Shown: positions 1 to 9,019, counted from the first letter of the stretch. The stretch: 64,000 nt of DNA from Actinomadura sp. NAK00032 (GCF_013364275.1 NZ_CP054932.1:3162001-3226000); one strand, 5' to 3'. Notes: generated by a model not told the origin, from the sequence alone. Made by a program: numbers and translations.

Positions 1-50
1 TCGTCGCTGTAGACGAGGACCTTCATCGGGCTCTCCGGGGTGGTGCTCAT
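1..50 (-). CDS. N-terminal fragment of a divergent gene (receiver-like protein)
   Basis: Reading the minus strand from an ATG at 50 gives [16 protein letters not shown] before the window ends. The internal stretch MKVLVYSD resembles the first beta strand of a response-regulator-type protein. I recall such a gene lying divergent from ctaE in other actinomycetes, but only 16 residues are visible, so the function is a guess. Start could also be the internal ATG at 26. Confidence 0.5.
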   Translation of the reverse strand, partial: MSTTPESPMKVLVYSD

Positions 51-113
51 GCACGTGAGGGTACCGGGTCGGGGGCTCCGGCAACACGCGCGGGGAACCC
101 TAGGAGGGGGGTC

Positions 114-800
114 ATGCGTCACTCACTGGATGGGGGCGCAATAATGCTGCCCGTGACAGCATCCGCGATAGAGACAACACCTCACGCACGGGCGAACCGT
201 CCCAATCTGGTCAGCGTGGGGACGATCGTTTGGCTGTCGTCCGAGCTGATGTTCTTCGCGGCGCTGTTCGCGATGTTCTTCACGATCCGCTCCGTGACGA
301 TCGGCCAGTCCGGTGAAGACGCGTGGCCGGGCGCCCCGCTGGACCTGCCCCTGTCGGGGGTGAACACGGCCATCCTGGTGCTGTCCTCGGTGACGTGCCA
401 GATGGGCGTGTTCAAGGCCGAGGCGGGCAAGGTCGGCCGTGACGGCAGCCTGCTCAACCCGGCCCGGTGGGGTCTGCGCGAGTGGTACGTCCTCTCGTTC
501 CTCATGGGCGCCTACTTCGTCGCGGGCCAGGGCTACGAGTACTACAACCTCGTCACGCACGACGGGCTGACCTTCTCGTCCTCGGCCTACGGCTCGGTGT
601 TCTACCTGGCCACCGGCTTCCACGGCCTGCACGTGGTCGGCGGCCTGGTCGCGTTCCTGTTCCTGCTCGGGCGGACCTACGCCGCCAAGCGCTGGACCCA
701 CGAGCAGGCGACGAGCGCGATCGTCGTGTCCTACTACTGGCACTTCGTCGACGTGGTGTGGATCGGCCTGTTCTCGGTCGTTTACCTGCTCGACCTCTGA
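114..800 (+). CDS. ctaE: Cytochrome c oxidase subunit III (aa3 type)
   Basis: Membrane subunit III of the heme-copper terminal oxidase that partners the actinobacterial bc complex. The 228-residue protein shows five membrane segments at about 37-59, 78-99, 119-143, 159-188 and 199-228, and family motifs including [17 protein letters not shown] and [10 protein letters not shown]. The ATG at 114 follows an AGGAGG-type ribosome site at 101-107; an ATG at 144 and a GTG just after it are alternative starts, because conserved homology begins near residue 27. It heads the run ctaE-qcrC-qcrA-qcrB, the normal order in Actinobacteria where the bc1 and aa3 complexes form a supercomplex. Confidence 0.96.
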   Translation: MRHSLDGGAIMLPVTASAIETTPHARANRPNLVSVGTIVWLSSELMFFAALFAMFFTIRSVTIGQSGEDAWPGAPLDLPLSGVNTAILVLSSVTCQMGVFKAEAGKVGRDGSLLNPARWGLREWYVLSFLMGAYFVAGQGYEYYNLVTHDGLTFSSSAYGSVFYLATGFHGLHVVGGLVAFLFLLGRTYAAKRWTHEQATSAIVVSYYWHFVDVVWIGLFSVVYLLDL

Positions 801-836
801 CCCCATCCCGACGACATGACCCGAACGGGGATTTCC

Positions 837-1748
837 GTGAAAAGGATCACCGCATGGCGACGGCGCCCGTGGGCGGGCTACGCCGTCGTGCTGGCGGCCC
901 TGGCGGCGATCGGCGTGATCTACGCCGGCTTCTCACCGCAGACCGACCGCGCCGAGGCGCAGAACACCGCGCAGGCCGCGGAGGACTTGAAGCACGGGCA
1001 ACAGCTGTTCAACAAGAACTGCGCGAGCTGCCACGGGCTCAACGCCGAGGGCACGAAGGACGCCGAGGGCAACTCGATCGCGCCGAGCCTCATCGGGGTG
1101 GGCGCCGCATCCGTCGACTTCCAGGTCAGCACGGGCCGCATGCCCGCGATGAACCCTGGCGCGCAGGTGCCGCGCAAGACGCCGGTCCCCGCCTTCAACA
1201 CCTCGATCAAGACCGACTACGAGGAGCCGGAGAAGCGCGAGGCGGCGGAGAAGCAGAAGGCCCAGGCCGAGAAGAACCTGGCCGACCTGCGGGCCTACAT
1301 CGCCTCCCTGGGCGGCGGCCCCGAGGTTCCGCCCGCGTCGGCCGTGGACCCGAAGAACGGGGACGTGGCGCTCGGCGGGAAGCTGTTCCGCACCAACTGC
1401 GCGCAGTGCCACAGCTTCACCGGCCAGGGCGGCGCGCTGACGGGCGGCAAGTACGCGCCGCCGCTGTCGGGCGACGACGTCACGCCCACCCAGATGTACG
1501 AGGCCATGCTGACCGGCCCGCAGGCCATGCCGGTGTTCAACGACACCACGCTGCGGCCCGAGGACAAGCAGGCGATCATCTCCTACCTGGTGCAGACGCG
1601 CGAGGAGCCCAACCCGGGCGGCAACGGCCTCGGCCGCATCGGCCCGGTGAGCGAGGGCCTGGTCGCCTGGCTGGTGGGGCTCAGCCTGATGGTGCTGGCG
1701 GCCATGTGGATCACCGCTAAGAAGCCGAAGAAGCTGAAGAAGTCATGA
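837..1748 (+). CDS. qcrC: Di-heme cytochrome c subunit of the bc1 complex
   Basis: QcrC carries two c-type hemes that pass electrons from the bc1 complex directly to cytochrome oxidase, replacing soluble cytochrome c in Actinobacteria. Two CxxCH heme sites are visible (CASCH near residue 62 and CAQCH near 188 from the GTG start). There is an N-terminal membrane anchor after an Arg-rich start and a second anchor before a Lys-rich cytoplasmic tail. I chose GTG 837 because CGGGGA precedes it at usable spacing; an ATG at 816 would add seven residues and lacks a clear ribosome site. Its TGA overlaps the qcrA ATG (ATGA), so the two are translationally coupled. Confidence 0.95.
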   Translation: MKRITAWRRRPWAGYAVVLAALAAIGVIYAGFSPQTDRAEAQNTAQAAEDLKHGQQLFNKNCASCHGLNAEGTKDAEGNSIAPSLIGVGAASVDFQVSTGRMPAMNPGAQVPRKTPVPAFNTSIKTDYEEPEKREAAEKQKAQAEKNLADLRAYIASLGGGPEVPPASAVDPKNGDVALGGKLFRTNCAQCHSFTGQGGALTGGKYAPPLSGDDVTPTQMYEAMLTGPQAMPVFNDTTLRPEDKQAIISYLVQTREEPNPGGNGLGRIGPVSEGLVAWLVGLSLMVLAAMWITAKKPKKLKKS

Positions 1749-2860
1749 GCGACGACAACAAGGAGACCGCGGGCTCGACGGGCCCGCGCGAGGACGGCGG
1801 CCGGCGCGAACGCGTGATCGGCACGCCGTCCCCGGCGAGGGAGAAGGCGCTCCTCGCCGAGGACGACATCTCGGCGCCCGCCGGCGTGGGGGAGCAGCTC
1901 GACGAGCAGTCGGCCAAGCGTGCCGAGCGCATCGTCGCGGCGTTCTTCCTGCTGGCGTTCGCGGCGAGCGTGGCGTTCATCGCCTACTTCATCGGCTGGA
2001 GCGGCCGCGACGGCGGCATGCACGGCCTGCTGGACGCCCGCGAGAACAACTTCTGGCTCGGCGGGACGATGGCGCTGGCCTTCCTGTCGATGGCGGTCGG
2101 CGTCACCATCTGGGTGCGCCGGCTGATGACCAGCAAGCCGATCATCCAGGAGCGGCACGAGCTGGCGGCCGACGAGGAGACCCGGGAGGCGTTCAGCCGG
2201 GACTTCATGGAGGGCGCGGACGACAGCGGCATCACCAAGCGGCCGCTGCTGCGCCGCACGCTGCTGCTCGCCGCCGCGCCGCTCGGGCTGGCCCCGCTGG
2301 TGCTGCTGCGCGACCTCGGCCCGCTGCCGGAGAAGAAGCTGCGGCACACCTTCTGGGGCGAGGCCGTCAAGCAGGCGAAGGCGCAGGGCAAGAAGGGCGT
2401 CCGCCTGGTGGTGGACGGCACCAACAAGCCGCTCAAGGTCAGCGACTTCGCCTCGCCCGGCTCGATGATCACCGTGCTGCCGGAGGGCATGGAGGAGCAC
2501 CTGCCCGAGGACGAGGTGCTCACCCAGGTCGCGAAGGCCGTCACGATCCTGATCAACGTCCCGGCGGGCGACTTCAAGCCCGCCAAGGGCCGGGAGAACT
2601 GGCACGTCAACGGGATCGTCGCGTACTCCAAGGTCTGCACGCACGTCGGCTGCCCGGCGGCCCTGTACGAGCAGACGACGCACCACATCCTGTGCCCGTG
2701 CCACCAGTCCACGTTCGACGCCACCGACGCCGCCAAGGTCGTGTTCGGCCCGGCGGCCCGGCCGCTCCCGCAGCTGCCGCTGGCGGTCGAGGACGGTTAC
2801 ATCGTCGCCACGAGCGACTACCACGAACCCGTCGGCCCGAGCTTCTGGGAGCGCGGATGA
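1745..2860 (+). CDS. qcrA: Rieske iron-sulfur subunit of the bc1 complex
   Basis: The 371-residue protein holds the [2Fe-2S] cluster that oxidises menaquinol. Ligand boxes are C298-T-H300...C303 (CTHVGC) and C317-P-C319-H320 followed by QS. Unlike the single-span mitochondrial protein it has three predicted membrane segments (about 62-84, 101-124, 170-192) after a charged N-terminal extension, the known actinobacterial architecture. It overlaps qcrC and qcrB by four bases at each end (ATGA), giving a tightly coupled operon. Confidence 0.96.
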   Translation: MSDDNKETAGSTGPREDGGRRERVIGTPSPAREKALLAEDDISAPAGVGEQLDEQSAKRAERIVAAFFLLAFAASVAFIAYFIGWSGRDGGMHGLLDARENNFWLGGTMALAFLSMAVGVTIWVRRLMTSKPIIQERHELAADEETREAFSRDFMEGADDSGITKRPLLRRTLLLAAAPLGLAPLVLLRDLGPLPEKKLRHTFWGEAVKQAKAQGKKGVRLVVDGTNKPLKVSDFASPGSMITVLPEGMEEHLPEDEVLTQVAKAVTILINVPAGDFKPAKGRENWHVNGIVAYSKVCTHVGCPAALYEQTTHHILCPCHQSTFDATDAAKVVFGPAARPLPQLPLAVEDGYIVATSDYHEPVGPSFWERG

Positions 2861-4485
2861 GCGAGGCGACAGCACCCAAGGCGGTCGAGGCCCCGCTGAC
2901 GTTCATCGACGACCGCCTCGGGTCCACCACCTTCTTCAAGCGCAATATGAAGAAGGTCTTTCCGGACCACTGGTCCTTCATGCTGGGCGAGATCGCCCTG
3001 TACTCCTTCATCATCCTGCTGCTGACCGGGACGTTCCTGACGCTCTGGTTCAAGCCGAGCATGGTGGAGGTCGTGTACGAGGGCTCCTACAAGCCCTTGA
3101 ACGGCGTGAAGATGTCCGAGGCGTACGCCTCGACGCTGCACATCAGCTTCGACGTCCGCGGCGGCCTGCTCATGCGGCAGATCCACCACTGGGCGGCGCT
3201 GCTGTTCATGGCGTCGATCCTGGCGCACATGCTCCGGGTCTTCTTCACCGGCGCCTACCGCAAGCCGCGCGAGCTGAACTGGCTCATCGGCATCGGCATG
3301 TTCACGCTGGGCATGCTGGAGGGCCTCGCGGGCTACTCGCTCCCCGACGACCTGCTGTCCGGCACCGGCCTGCGCATCACGCAGGGCGTGGCCGAGGGCA
3401 TCCCGATCGTCGGCACCTACCTGTACATGTTCCTGTTCGGCGGGGAGTTCCCCGGCCAGGACATCGTGCCGCGCCTGTACATGGTGCACATCCTGCTGAT
3501 CCCGGCGCTGCTGCTCGGCATGGTCACCGCGCACATGATGATCATGTGGGTGCAGAAGCACACCGCGATGCCGGTCAAGAACCAGTCCGAGAAGCAGGTC
3601 TACGGCTACCCGTTCTACCCGGTCTTCATGGCCAAGACGGGCGCCTACTTCCTGTTCACCTTCGGCGTCCTGGCGCTGCTGGGGGCCTTCGCGCAGATCA
3701 ACCCGATCTGGCTGTTCGGGCCGTACGACCCCGGCGCCATCTCCTCGGGCTCCCAGCCCGACTGGTACATGGGCGTCCTGGAGGGCTCGCTGCGCATCAT
3801 GCCGGGCTGGGAGATCAACGCCTGGGGCCACACGCTCAGCCTGAGCGTGCTGATCCCGGCGGCCCTGCCGCTCGGCATCGTGTTCGGCGGCGCCGCGGCC
3901 TGGCCGTGGATCGAGGCGTGGGTGACCGGCGACAAGCGGCACCACCACGTCAACACCCGGCCGCGCAACGCCCCGGTCCGCACCGCGACGGGCGTCGCCG
4001 CGGTCACGTTCTACGGGCTGCTGTGGCTGGCCGGCGCGAACGACGTCCTCGCGGACAAGTTCCACCTGTCGCTGTTCGCCACGACCTGGTTCTTCCGGGT
4101 GACGTTCTTCGTCGGGCCGGTCATCGCGTTCATCATCACGAAGCGGATCTGCCTCGGCCTGCAGCGCAAGGACGCCGACATCGTCGGCCACGGCGTGGAG
4201 AGCGGCGTCATCCTGATGTCGCCGGACGGCAAGTTCTCCGAGCGGCACGAGCCGGCGCGCGACGAGGAGAAGCACGTCCTGCTGTCGAAGGAGAACGCGC
4301 GGCCGGAGCCGCCGGACCGGGACGCCGCCGGCATCCCGGCGCCCGGCGCGAAGGGCCCGATCGGCCACCTGCGGTCGCGGCTCAACCGGGCGTGGACCTT
4401 CGACGACGTCCCCGTCGAGGAGCACGAGCACGGCGAGCACGAGGAGATCGAGGGCGGCCGCGCGTCGCAGGAGATCAACCACTGA
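2857..4485 (+). CDS. qcrB: Cytochrome b subunit of the bc1 complex
   Basis: Cytochrome b carries two b hemes and the quinol sites. The 542-residue product has the expected multiple membrane spans, a PDWY motif at 301-304 (the PEWY-equivalent of the quinol-oxidation site) and a long charged C-terminal extension rich in His and Glu, as in other actinobacterial QcrB proteins. The start at 2857 is set by the ATGA overlap with the qcrA stop; the reading frame is open further upstream but that part is a shadow of qcrA. A strong hairpin 13 bases after the stop ends the operon. Confidence 0.96.
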   Translation: MSEATAPKAVEAPLTFIDDRLGSTTFFKRNMKKVFPDHWSFMLGEIALYSFIILLLTGTFLTLWFKPSMVEVVYEGSYKPLNGVKMSEAYASTLHISFDVRGGLLMRQIHHWAALLFMASILAHMLRVFFTGAYRKPRELNWLIGIGMFTLGMLEGLAGYSLPDDLLSGTGLRITQGVAEGIPIVGTYLYMFLFGGEFPGQDIVPRLYMVHILLIPALLLGMVTAHMMIMWVQKHTAMPVKNQSEKQVYGYPFYPVFMAKTGAYFLFTFGVLALLGAFAQINPIWLFGPYDPGAISSGSQPDWYMGVLEGSLRIMPGWEINAWGHTLSLSVLIPAALPLGIVFGGAAAWPWIEAWVTGDKRHHHVNTRPRNAPVRTATGVAAVTFYGLLWLAGANDVLADKFHLSLFATTWFFRVTFFVGPVIAFIITKRICLGLQRKDADIVGHGVESGVILMSPDGKFSERHEPARDEEKHVLLSKENARPEPPDRDAAGIPAPGAKGPIGHLRSRLNRAWTFDDVPVEEHEHGEHEEIEGGRASQEINH

Positions 4486-4498
4486 CCGCACGCTCAGG

Positions 4499-4528
4499 GG
4501 CCCGCCACCGCAGCCGCGGTGGCGGGCC
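4499..4528 (+). terminator. Hairpin terminator after qcrB
   Basis: A perfect 13-bp inverted repeat (4499-4511 with 4516-4528) encloses a four-base AGCC loop. No real U-run follows, which is usual for high-GC actinomycete terminators. It separates the respiratory operon from the mannosyltransferase gene. Confidence 0.8.
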
Positions 4529-4549
4529 TGTCCGTATTCTGGCCAGGCG

Positions 4550-5677
4550 ATGACCAAGACCCTGTTCGTCACCAACGACTTCCCGCCGCGGCCCGGCGGC
4601 ATCCAGGCGTTCGTGCACGGCCTCGCCGCCCGCCGCCCGGCCGGCTCCGTGGTCGTGTACGCCCCGGCGTGGAAGGGCGCCGCGGAGTTCGACGCGCGGC
4701 AGCCGTTCCCGGTCGTCCGGCATCCCGGGTCGCTGATGCTGCCGGAGCCGGGCGTGCTGCGCCGCGCCGCGGAGGTACTGCGCGCGGAGGGCTGCGACTC
4801 GGTCGTGTTCGGCGCGGCGGCGCCGCTCGGCCTGCTGGCCCCGGCGCTGCGGCGGCGCGGCGCCGGCCGCCTCGTCGGCATCACGCACGGCCACGAGGCG
4901 GGCTGGGCGGCGCTCCCGGTGGCGCGGCGCCTGCTCCGCCGCATCGGCGACGACCTGGACGTGCTGACCTACCTCGGCGAGTACACCCGCACCCGGCTGG
5001 CGCGGGCGCTGGCACCGCCCGCCGCCGCGCGGCTGGCGCGGCTCGCCCCCGGCGTGGACGAGAAGGTCTTCCACCGGAACACGGGCGGCGAGGAGATCCG
5101 GGCCCGGCACGGGCTCGCGGACCGCCCGGTGGTGGTGTGCGTGTCGCGGCTGGTGCCGCGCAAGGGGCAGGACGCGCTGATCCACGCCTGGCCGCACGTC
5201 CTGCGGCAGCGGCCCGACGCCGCCCTCCTGCTCGTCGGCGGCGGCCCCTACCGGGCCGCTCTGCAGCGCCTCGCGGCGTCCCTCGGCGTCGACCGCAGCG
5301 TGGTCTTCACCGGCGGCGTGAGCTGGGAGGAGCTGCCCGCCCACTACGACGCCGGGGACGTCTTCGCGATGCCGTGCCGGACCCGCCGCCGCGGCCTGGA
5401 CGTGGAGGGGCTCGGCATCGTCTACCTGGAGGCGTCCGCGACCGGCCTGCCCGTCGTCGCCGGCGACTCCGGCGGCGCGCCCGACGCCGTCCTGGACGGC
5501 GAGACGGGCCTGGTCGTGCCGGGCCGCTCGGTCGCCGGGATCGCCACCGCGCTCACCGGGCTGCTGGCCGACCCGGCGCGCGCCCGCGCGATGGGGGAGC
5601 GGGGCCGCGCCTGGATCGAGCGCGAGTGGCGGTGGGAGGTCCAGGCCGCCCGGCTGGGCGGCCTGCTGGCGCCCTGA
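4550..5677 (+). CDS. pimB: GT4 glycosyltransferase, PimB-type phosphatidylinositol-monomannoside mannosyltransferase
   Basis: The 375-residue protein begins MTKTLFVTNDFPPRPGGIQ, typical of PimB' (Rv2188c), which adds the second mannose to phosphatidylinositol mannoside using GDP-mannose on the cytoplasmic face of the membrane. The GT-B fold signature is visible: a Gly-Gly loop near residues 15-16, a central SRLVPRKGQD segment, and an EX7E motif at E286 and E294 followed by GLPVVAGDSGG. Position just after qcrCAB matches mycobacterial gene order. A TATTCT hexamer at 4535-4540 could serve as the -10, giving a very short leader. Specificity is inferred from homology and position. Confidence 0.87.
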   Translation: MTKTLFVTNDFPPRPGGIQAFVHGLAARRPAGSVVVYAPAWKGAAEFDARQPFPVVRHPGSLMLPEPGVLRRAAEVLRAEGCDSVVFGAAAPLGLLAPALRRRGAGRLVGITHGHEAGWAALPVARRLLRRIGDDLDVLTYLGEYTRTRLARALAPPAAARLARLAPGVDEKVFHRNTGGEEIRARHGLADRPVVVCVSRLVPRKGQDALIHAWPHVLRQRPDAALLLVGGGPYRAALQRLAASLGVDRSVVFTGGVSWEELPAHYDAGDVFAMPCRTRRRGLDVEGLGIVYLEASATGLPVVAGDSGGAPDAVLDGETGLVVPGRSVAGIATALTGLLADPARARAMGERGRAWIEREWRWEVQAARLGGLLAP

Positions 5678-5694
5678 GATGGCAGGATGCGGCT

Positions 5695-6471
5695 ATGGAC
5701 ATCGAGGACGCATGGGCCCGCGTTCCGGGGGACGCCGCCCGGTGGCTGCGCGAGCTGGATCCGGGCCACGGCCATTCGGGGTTCGAGCCGCCGCGCCGCC
5801 CCGACGCCGCCTGGCTCCTGCACGCGATGTACGTGTGGCGGGAGGGCCTGGTCACCACGACGCACGACGATGTCCACCAGTCGGTGGCGGCGGCGGGGCT
5901 GACCGGCCCGTCCGACATGGGCGACCTGCTGGAGGGCGCGATCGTCACCGGCGTCGACCTCGGCCGCACCGGCGACCCCGGCGCGGGGTGGCGGCGGCTG
6001 CGGTGGCGGGAGCTGGCGCGCGGCTTCGGTGAGCCGGTCGTCCCGGACGGGGCGCTGCCGGGCAGCCGCTGCCTGCGCCAGGGGCACCCGGCGGGCAGCT
6101 GGTCGGCGGCGGTCCGGCCGCCCGCGGAGGGCTGCCTGGACCGGGAGAGCTGGAACCGCCTCATCGGCGTGCTGCTGCGGCACGGCCCGTCCGGCGCGGA
6201 CACCCGCTGCCTGGCCTACTACTGCCCGCTGGTCACGGGCGACTGGGACGACGACACCGTCCTCGCGGGCCGCCTCGGCGACGCGACCGCCCTCTACGAC
6301 CATCCCGGGCTGAACAGCTGCCCGTCCGACCTGTGGGCCGAGGACCGCTCCTGGGTCGTCTACTGCGACTGGGACCTGTGGGGCACGAAGATCGTCGGCC
6401 CGACGTCCCTCATCGAGGCCGTCCTGACGGACGACTCCCTGGAGGCCGTCCGCCTGCCCTGGACCAGTTGA
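5695..6471 (+). CDS. Uncharacterised soluble protein
   Basis: A 258-residue acidic, Trp-rich protein with no signal peptide or membrane segment; I do not recognise a domain. The C-terminal part (DRSWVVYCDWDLWGTKIVGP) is reminiscent of actinobacterial hypothetical proteins sometimes found as immunity-like partners, but that is a weak resemblance. The start at 5695 is supported by a -10-like CAGGAT at 5683-5688 six bases upstream, suggesting a leaderless transcript; the reading frame is open far upstream because it shadows pimB. It is followed by a long non-coding stretch with a repeat. Confidence 0.7.
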   Translation: MDIEDAWARVPGDAARWLRELDPGHGHSGFEPPRRPDAAWLLHAMYVWREGLVTTTHDDVHQSVAAAGLTGPSDMGDLLEGAIVTGVDLGRTGDPGAGWRRLRWRELARGFGEPVVPDGALPGSRCLRQGHPAGSWSAAVRPPAEGCLDRESWNRLIGVLLRHGPSGADTRCLAYYCPLVTGDWDDDTVLAGRLGDATALYDHPGLNSCPSDLWAEDRSWVVYCDWDLWGTKIVGPTSLIEAVLTDDSLEAVRLPWTS

Positions 6472-6474
6472 TTG

Positions 6475-6650
6475 CTTCGCCCTCGGCGTCAGGCGCTGGC
6501 GCGCCTTCCTTCCACGGGCAAAGCGGCGATCGCTGCATCGCTCCGGCTCGCCTGGCGGCTCCCTGCGCGATCAGGTTCTCGCTTCGCTCGAACCTGGCTT
6601 CGCACGCGATCGCAACGCTGAGGTCGCCGCCTGCTCAGGTTACGGACGTC
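6475..6650. repeat. Dispersed intergenic repeat, copy 1
   Basis: This stretch aligns by eye almost throughout with 40265-40440. Shared words include GGCGTCAGGCGCT, GGGCGCCTTCCTTC-like, GCTGCATCGCT, TGCGCGATCAGGTT and CTCGCTTCGCTCG. Both copies lie in non-coding spacers just beyond a gene end. No terminal inverted repeats, transposase or coding potential are visible, so it looks like a genome-dispersed non-coding element, possibly structured, rather than an IS remnant. Confidence 0.7.
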
Positions 6651-7189
6651 CGTCTTGCGGCCGGCGTACGGCTTGGTCGGGCCGTGCCCTGCGCCCGGAG
6701 GCCGTTCCGTGCGGACCTGCCCCTGCCGAGGGGATGTGGGTGTGATCCGGTCGCGGCCGGCCCGGCGCCCTCGTGGAGGACCTGGAGGTGGGGTGCGCCG
6801 TGGTGGGCCGGCCCGGTGGACCGGGTCCGCGGGGACGGGAGCGCGGGGCACGACCCGCGGCGTCCGGCACCGCGGGGATCGCGCCCCCGGCGGTGCCCGG
6901 CCGCGGACTGCGGAGGCCGGGCGGCCCCCGGGCCGATCCCTTGTCGCGGTGATCGATGCAATGGGGCCACCTCCTTGCCGCCGTTCCGTCCGCGGTCGCT
7001 GACGTTTCCGAAGCTAGGGGAGTTCCGGCGGTGCGGGAGTGCCGTTAAAGCGCGTTTAAGGGGCGGATGAGTCGTCGCTAAGCCGCCTTCCAGTTTCGGC
7101 CACAAAAACGGCTCTACTTCGCATGTACGGAGCATTCGGACACTGGGATGATCAGGCGTTCGGACGGCCGGGCCGGCGGAGGAGGGGTC
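6651..7189. other. Non-coding, very GC-rich spacer before the PBP gene
   Basis: No convincing gene. The only coding hint is on the minus strand: a perfect AAGGAGGT (complement of 6969-6976) seven bases before a TTG at 6961, opening a 108-codon frame ending at 6635. Its product is almost only Arg, Pro, Gly, Ala and His, so it is probably not translated. The right part (7010-7110) is relatively AT-rich and contains TTAAAGCGCGTTTAA at 7046-7060, a plausible promoter zone for the downstream gene or a divergent transcript. Confidence 0.4.
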
Positions 7190-8716
7190 ATGCGGTCTCG
7201 CGGTGTCGTGGTGCTGGCCGCGGTGTTATCGGTCGTGCTGGTGGCGGGGCTCACGGCGGGGTGGATACTGCGGCGCGGGCGGGACGACACGCCCGAGGAG
7301 GTCGCGGCCGGCTTCTTCACCGCCTGGGGCGAGGGGGACCTGGACGGCATGCGGGAGCTGGTCGCCGACCCGCCGGCCGACTTCGCCTCGCAGTACCGGG
7401 CGCTGTCGCGCGGGCTCCTGGTCACGGCGATCGCGGTGGAGCCGCGCCCCGTCGTCCGGTCCGGGAAGGATGCGGCGCAGGCCGCGTTCACCGTCACCCG
7501 GTCGCTGTCCGGGCACGGGGACTGGTCGTTCCAGGCGGTGCTCCGGCTGGGCCGCGTGGACGGGCGGTGGCGGGTCCTGTGGACGCCCGCGACGCTGTAT
7601 CCCGGGCTGAAGGGCAAGGGGGCGTGGACGATCGGGCAGGTCCGCGTCCCGGCGGTGACGCTCGTGGCGCGGGACGGGAAGGCGCTGCCGCGCGACGGGC
7701 TGCTCGCGCCCTACCTCGACGGGATCACCGCGGGCCTCGACGCGGACGAGGAGGAGGTCGGGTACGCGATCGTGCTGCGGGACGGCGAGGCGCCGCCGCG
7801 CCGGGTGAAGCTGTTCGACGTACCGAAGGGCCGGAAGGTCCGCACGACGCTGGACCGGCGGCTGCAGGCGGCGGCGGAGAAGGCGGTCGCGTCCGCATCC
7901 GGCCAGGCCGCGATCGTGGCCGTCCGGCCCGGCACGGGCGAGGTCCTCGCGGTCGCGGACGCCCTCGGCGGCCTCGGCGCGTTCGTCGGCCGCTACCCGC
8001 CCGGTTCGACGTTCAAGGTCGTCACGGCGGGCGGGCTGGTCGCGGACGGGGCGGGCGCCGGGACCGGCGCCGACTGCCCGGCCTCGGTGGTCACCGCGCA
8101 GCGCACCATCCACAACGACGAGGACCACGCGCTCGGCCGGACGACGCTGCGCGGCGCGTTCGCCGCGTCCTGCAACACGACGTTCGCGCGGCTGGCGGTG
8201 GAGCGGCTCGGCGCGGCGAAGCTGGCCGCGAGCGCGCGCCGCTTCGGGTTCGGCGCCCCCCTCAACCCGGGCGTCGACGCGGCGGCGGGGAGCTTCCCCG
8301 ATCCGCGCAGCGGCGCGGAGCTGGCCGAAGCCGCGATCGGGCAGGGGCGCGTCCAGGCGAGCCCGCTGCTGATGGCGACGGTCGCCGCCGCGGCGGCGGA
8401 CGGCACCTGGCGACCGCCCCGGCTGCTGCCGGCGAAGCTGATGCGGGAGAGCGGGGGACGGGCCCCGGCACCGCGCCCCGTGCCCGGCGCGGCGGCCCTG
8501 CGCACGATGATGCGGGCCGTCGTCACCGAGGGCACCGCGGCGGGGGCCGGCCTGCCCGGCGGGACGGCGGGCAAGACCGGCACCGCGGAGTTCGCCGGCG
8601 GGACGCACGCCTGGTTCATCGGGTACCGGGACGACGTCGCGTTCGCGGTGTTCGTCCAGGGCGGTGGGTCCGGGCCGCGAGTGGCGGCGCCCCTGGCCGC
8701 GAAGTTCCTGCGATAG
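7190..8716 (+). CDS. Class B penicillin-binding protein (transpeptidase) with NTF2-like N-terminal domain
   Basis: A 508-residue peptidoglycan D,D-transpeptidase anchored by an N-terminal membrane segment (about residues 5-27). Next come an NTF2/MecA_N-like domain (about 35-140), a short linker instead of a full PBP dimerisation domain, and the transpeptidase domain with all three active-site motifs: S273-T-F-K276, S327-C-N329 and K462-T-G464. The start at 7190 is chosen over an upstream ATG because GGAGGAGGGG lies at 7178-7187. Being shorter than PbpA-type enzymes, it may be an accessory or low-affinity PBP. It stands alone, with the membrane redox cluster following after a 300-bp leader. 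Confidence 0.9.
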   Translation: MRSRGVVVLAAVLSVVLVAGLTAGWILRRGRDDTPEEVAAGFFTAWGEGDLDGMRELVADPPADFASQYRALSRGLLVTAIAVEPRPVVRSGKDAAQAAFTVTRSLSGHGDWSFQAVLRLGRVDGRWRVLWTPATLYPGLKGKGAWTIGQVRVPAVTLVARDGKALPRDGLLAPYLDGITAGLDADEEEVGYAIVLRDGEAPPRRVKLFDVPKGRKVRTTLDRRLQAAAEKAVASASGQAAIVAVRPGTGEVLAVADALGGLGAFVGRYPPGSTFKVVTAGGLVADGAGAGTGADCPASVVTAQRTIHNDEDHALGRTTLRGAFAASCNTTFARLAVERLGAAKLAASARRFGFGAPLNPGVDAAAGSFPDPRSGAELAEAAIGQGRVQASPLLMATVAAAAADGTWRPPRLLPAKLMRESGGRAPAPRPVPGAAALRTMMRAVVTEGTAAGAGLPGGTAGKTGTAEFAGGTHAWFIGYRDDVAFAVFVQGGGSGPRVAAPLAAKFLR

Positions 8717-8779
8717 CGGCCAGAAGAAATGAACCCCATGCGCCGTTCCTGCGTACTCGTCCGGAGAGTGGAACGGCCG

Positions 8780-9019
8780 CGGGATAAGGCCGGGACGGTT
8801 TCTTGGCACCAATTGCCGTCAGAACGGCTCCTAGGGCGTATGCTCCCGGAGTGATCGGGCGGGTTCGCCGAGAATTCGTCCGGGGAACGCGGTGGGAGCG
8901 AGCGGGCTCCGACACCGCGGTCCCGTGATGTCTCAGCGGAACCGCCGCCGGGCCTGCGGCCCGGCGGTGCGGAGCCACCGGCGTTCGCCGAGCCCTCCGT
9001 CTCCTCCACAGGAGAGGGC
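8780..9019 (+). promoter_or_regulatory. Long structured 5' leader before the M23-like gene
   Basis: The 303-bp gap after the PBP gene holds ordered hairpins. At 8888-8919 a CGCGGTG/CACCGCG stem encloses a GGAGC/GCTCC stem, flanked by CGGGGA (8881-8886) and TCCCG (8921-8925). At 8945-8967 a perfect 10-bp stem has a TGC loop. The words TTCGCCGAG appear near both ends (about 8863 and 8983). AGGAGAGG precedes the ATG at 9020. The layout suggests a cis-regulatory RNA. A c-di-AMP (ydaO-type) riboswitch is a candidate because such elements precede cell-wall genes in actinomycetes, but I cannot confirm its consensus. Confidence 0.45.

Noticed and set aside
467..1720. Long plus-strand frame overlapping ctaE and qcrC
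   Set aside because: Arg/Pro/Gly-only composition and complete overlap with two well-supported respiratory genes; a frame shadow of high-GC DNA.
2692..2856. Open frame upstream of qcrB ATG
   Set aside because: The segment is a shadow of the Rieske cluster region; the ATGA overlap at 2857 and homology start there.
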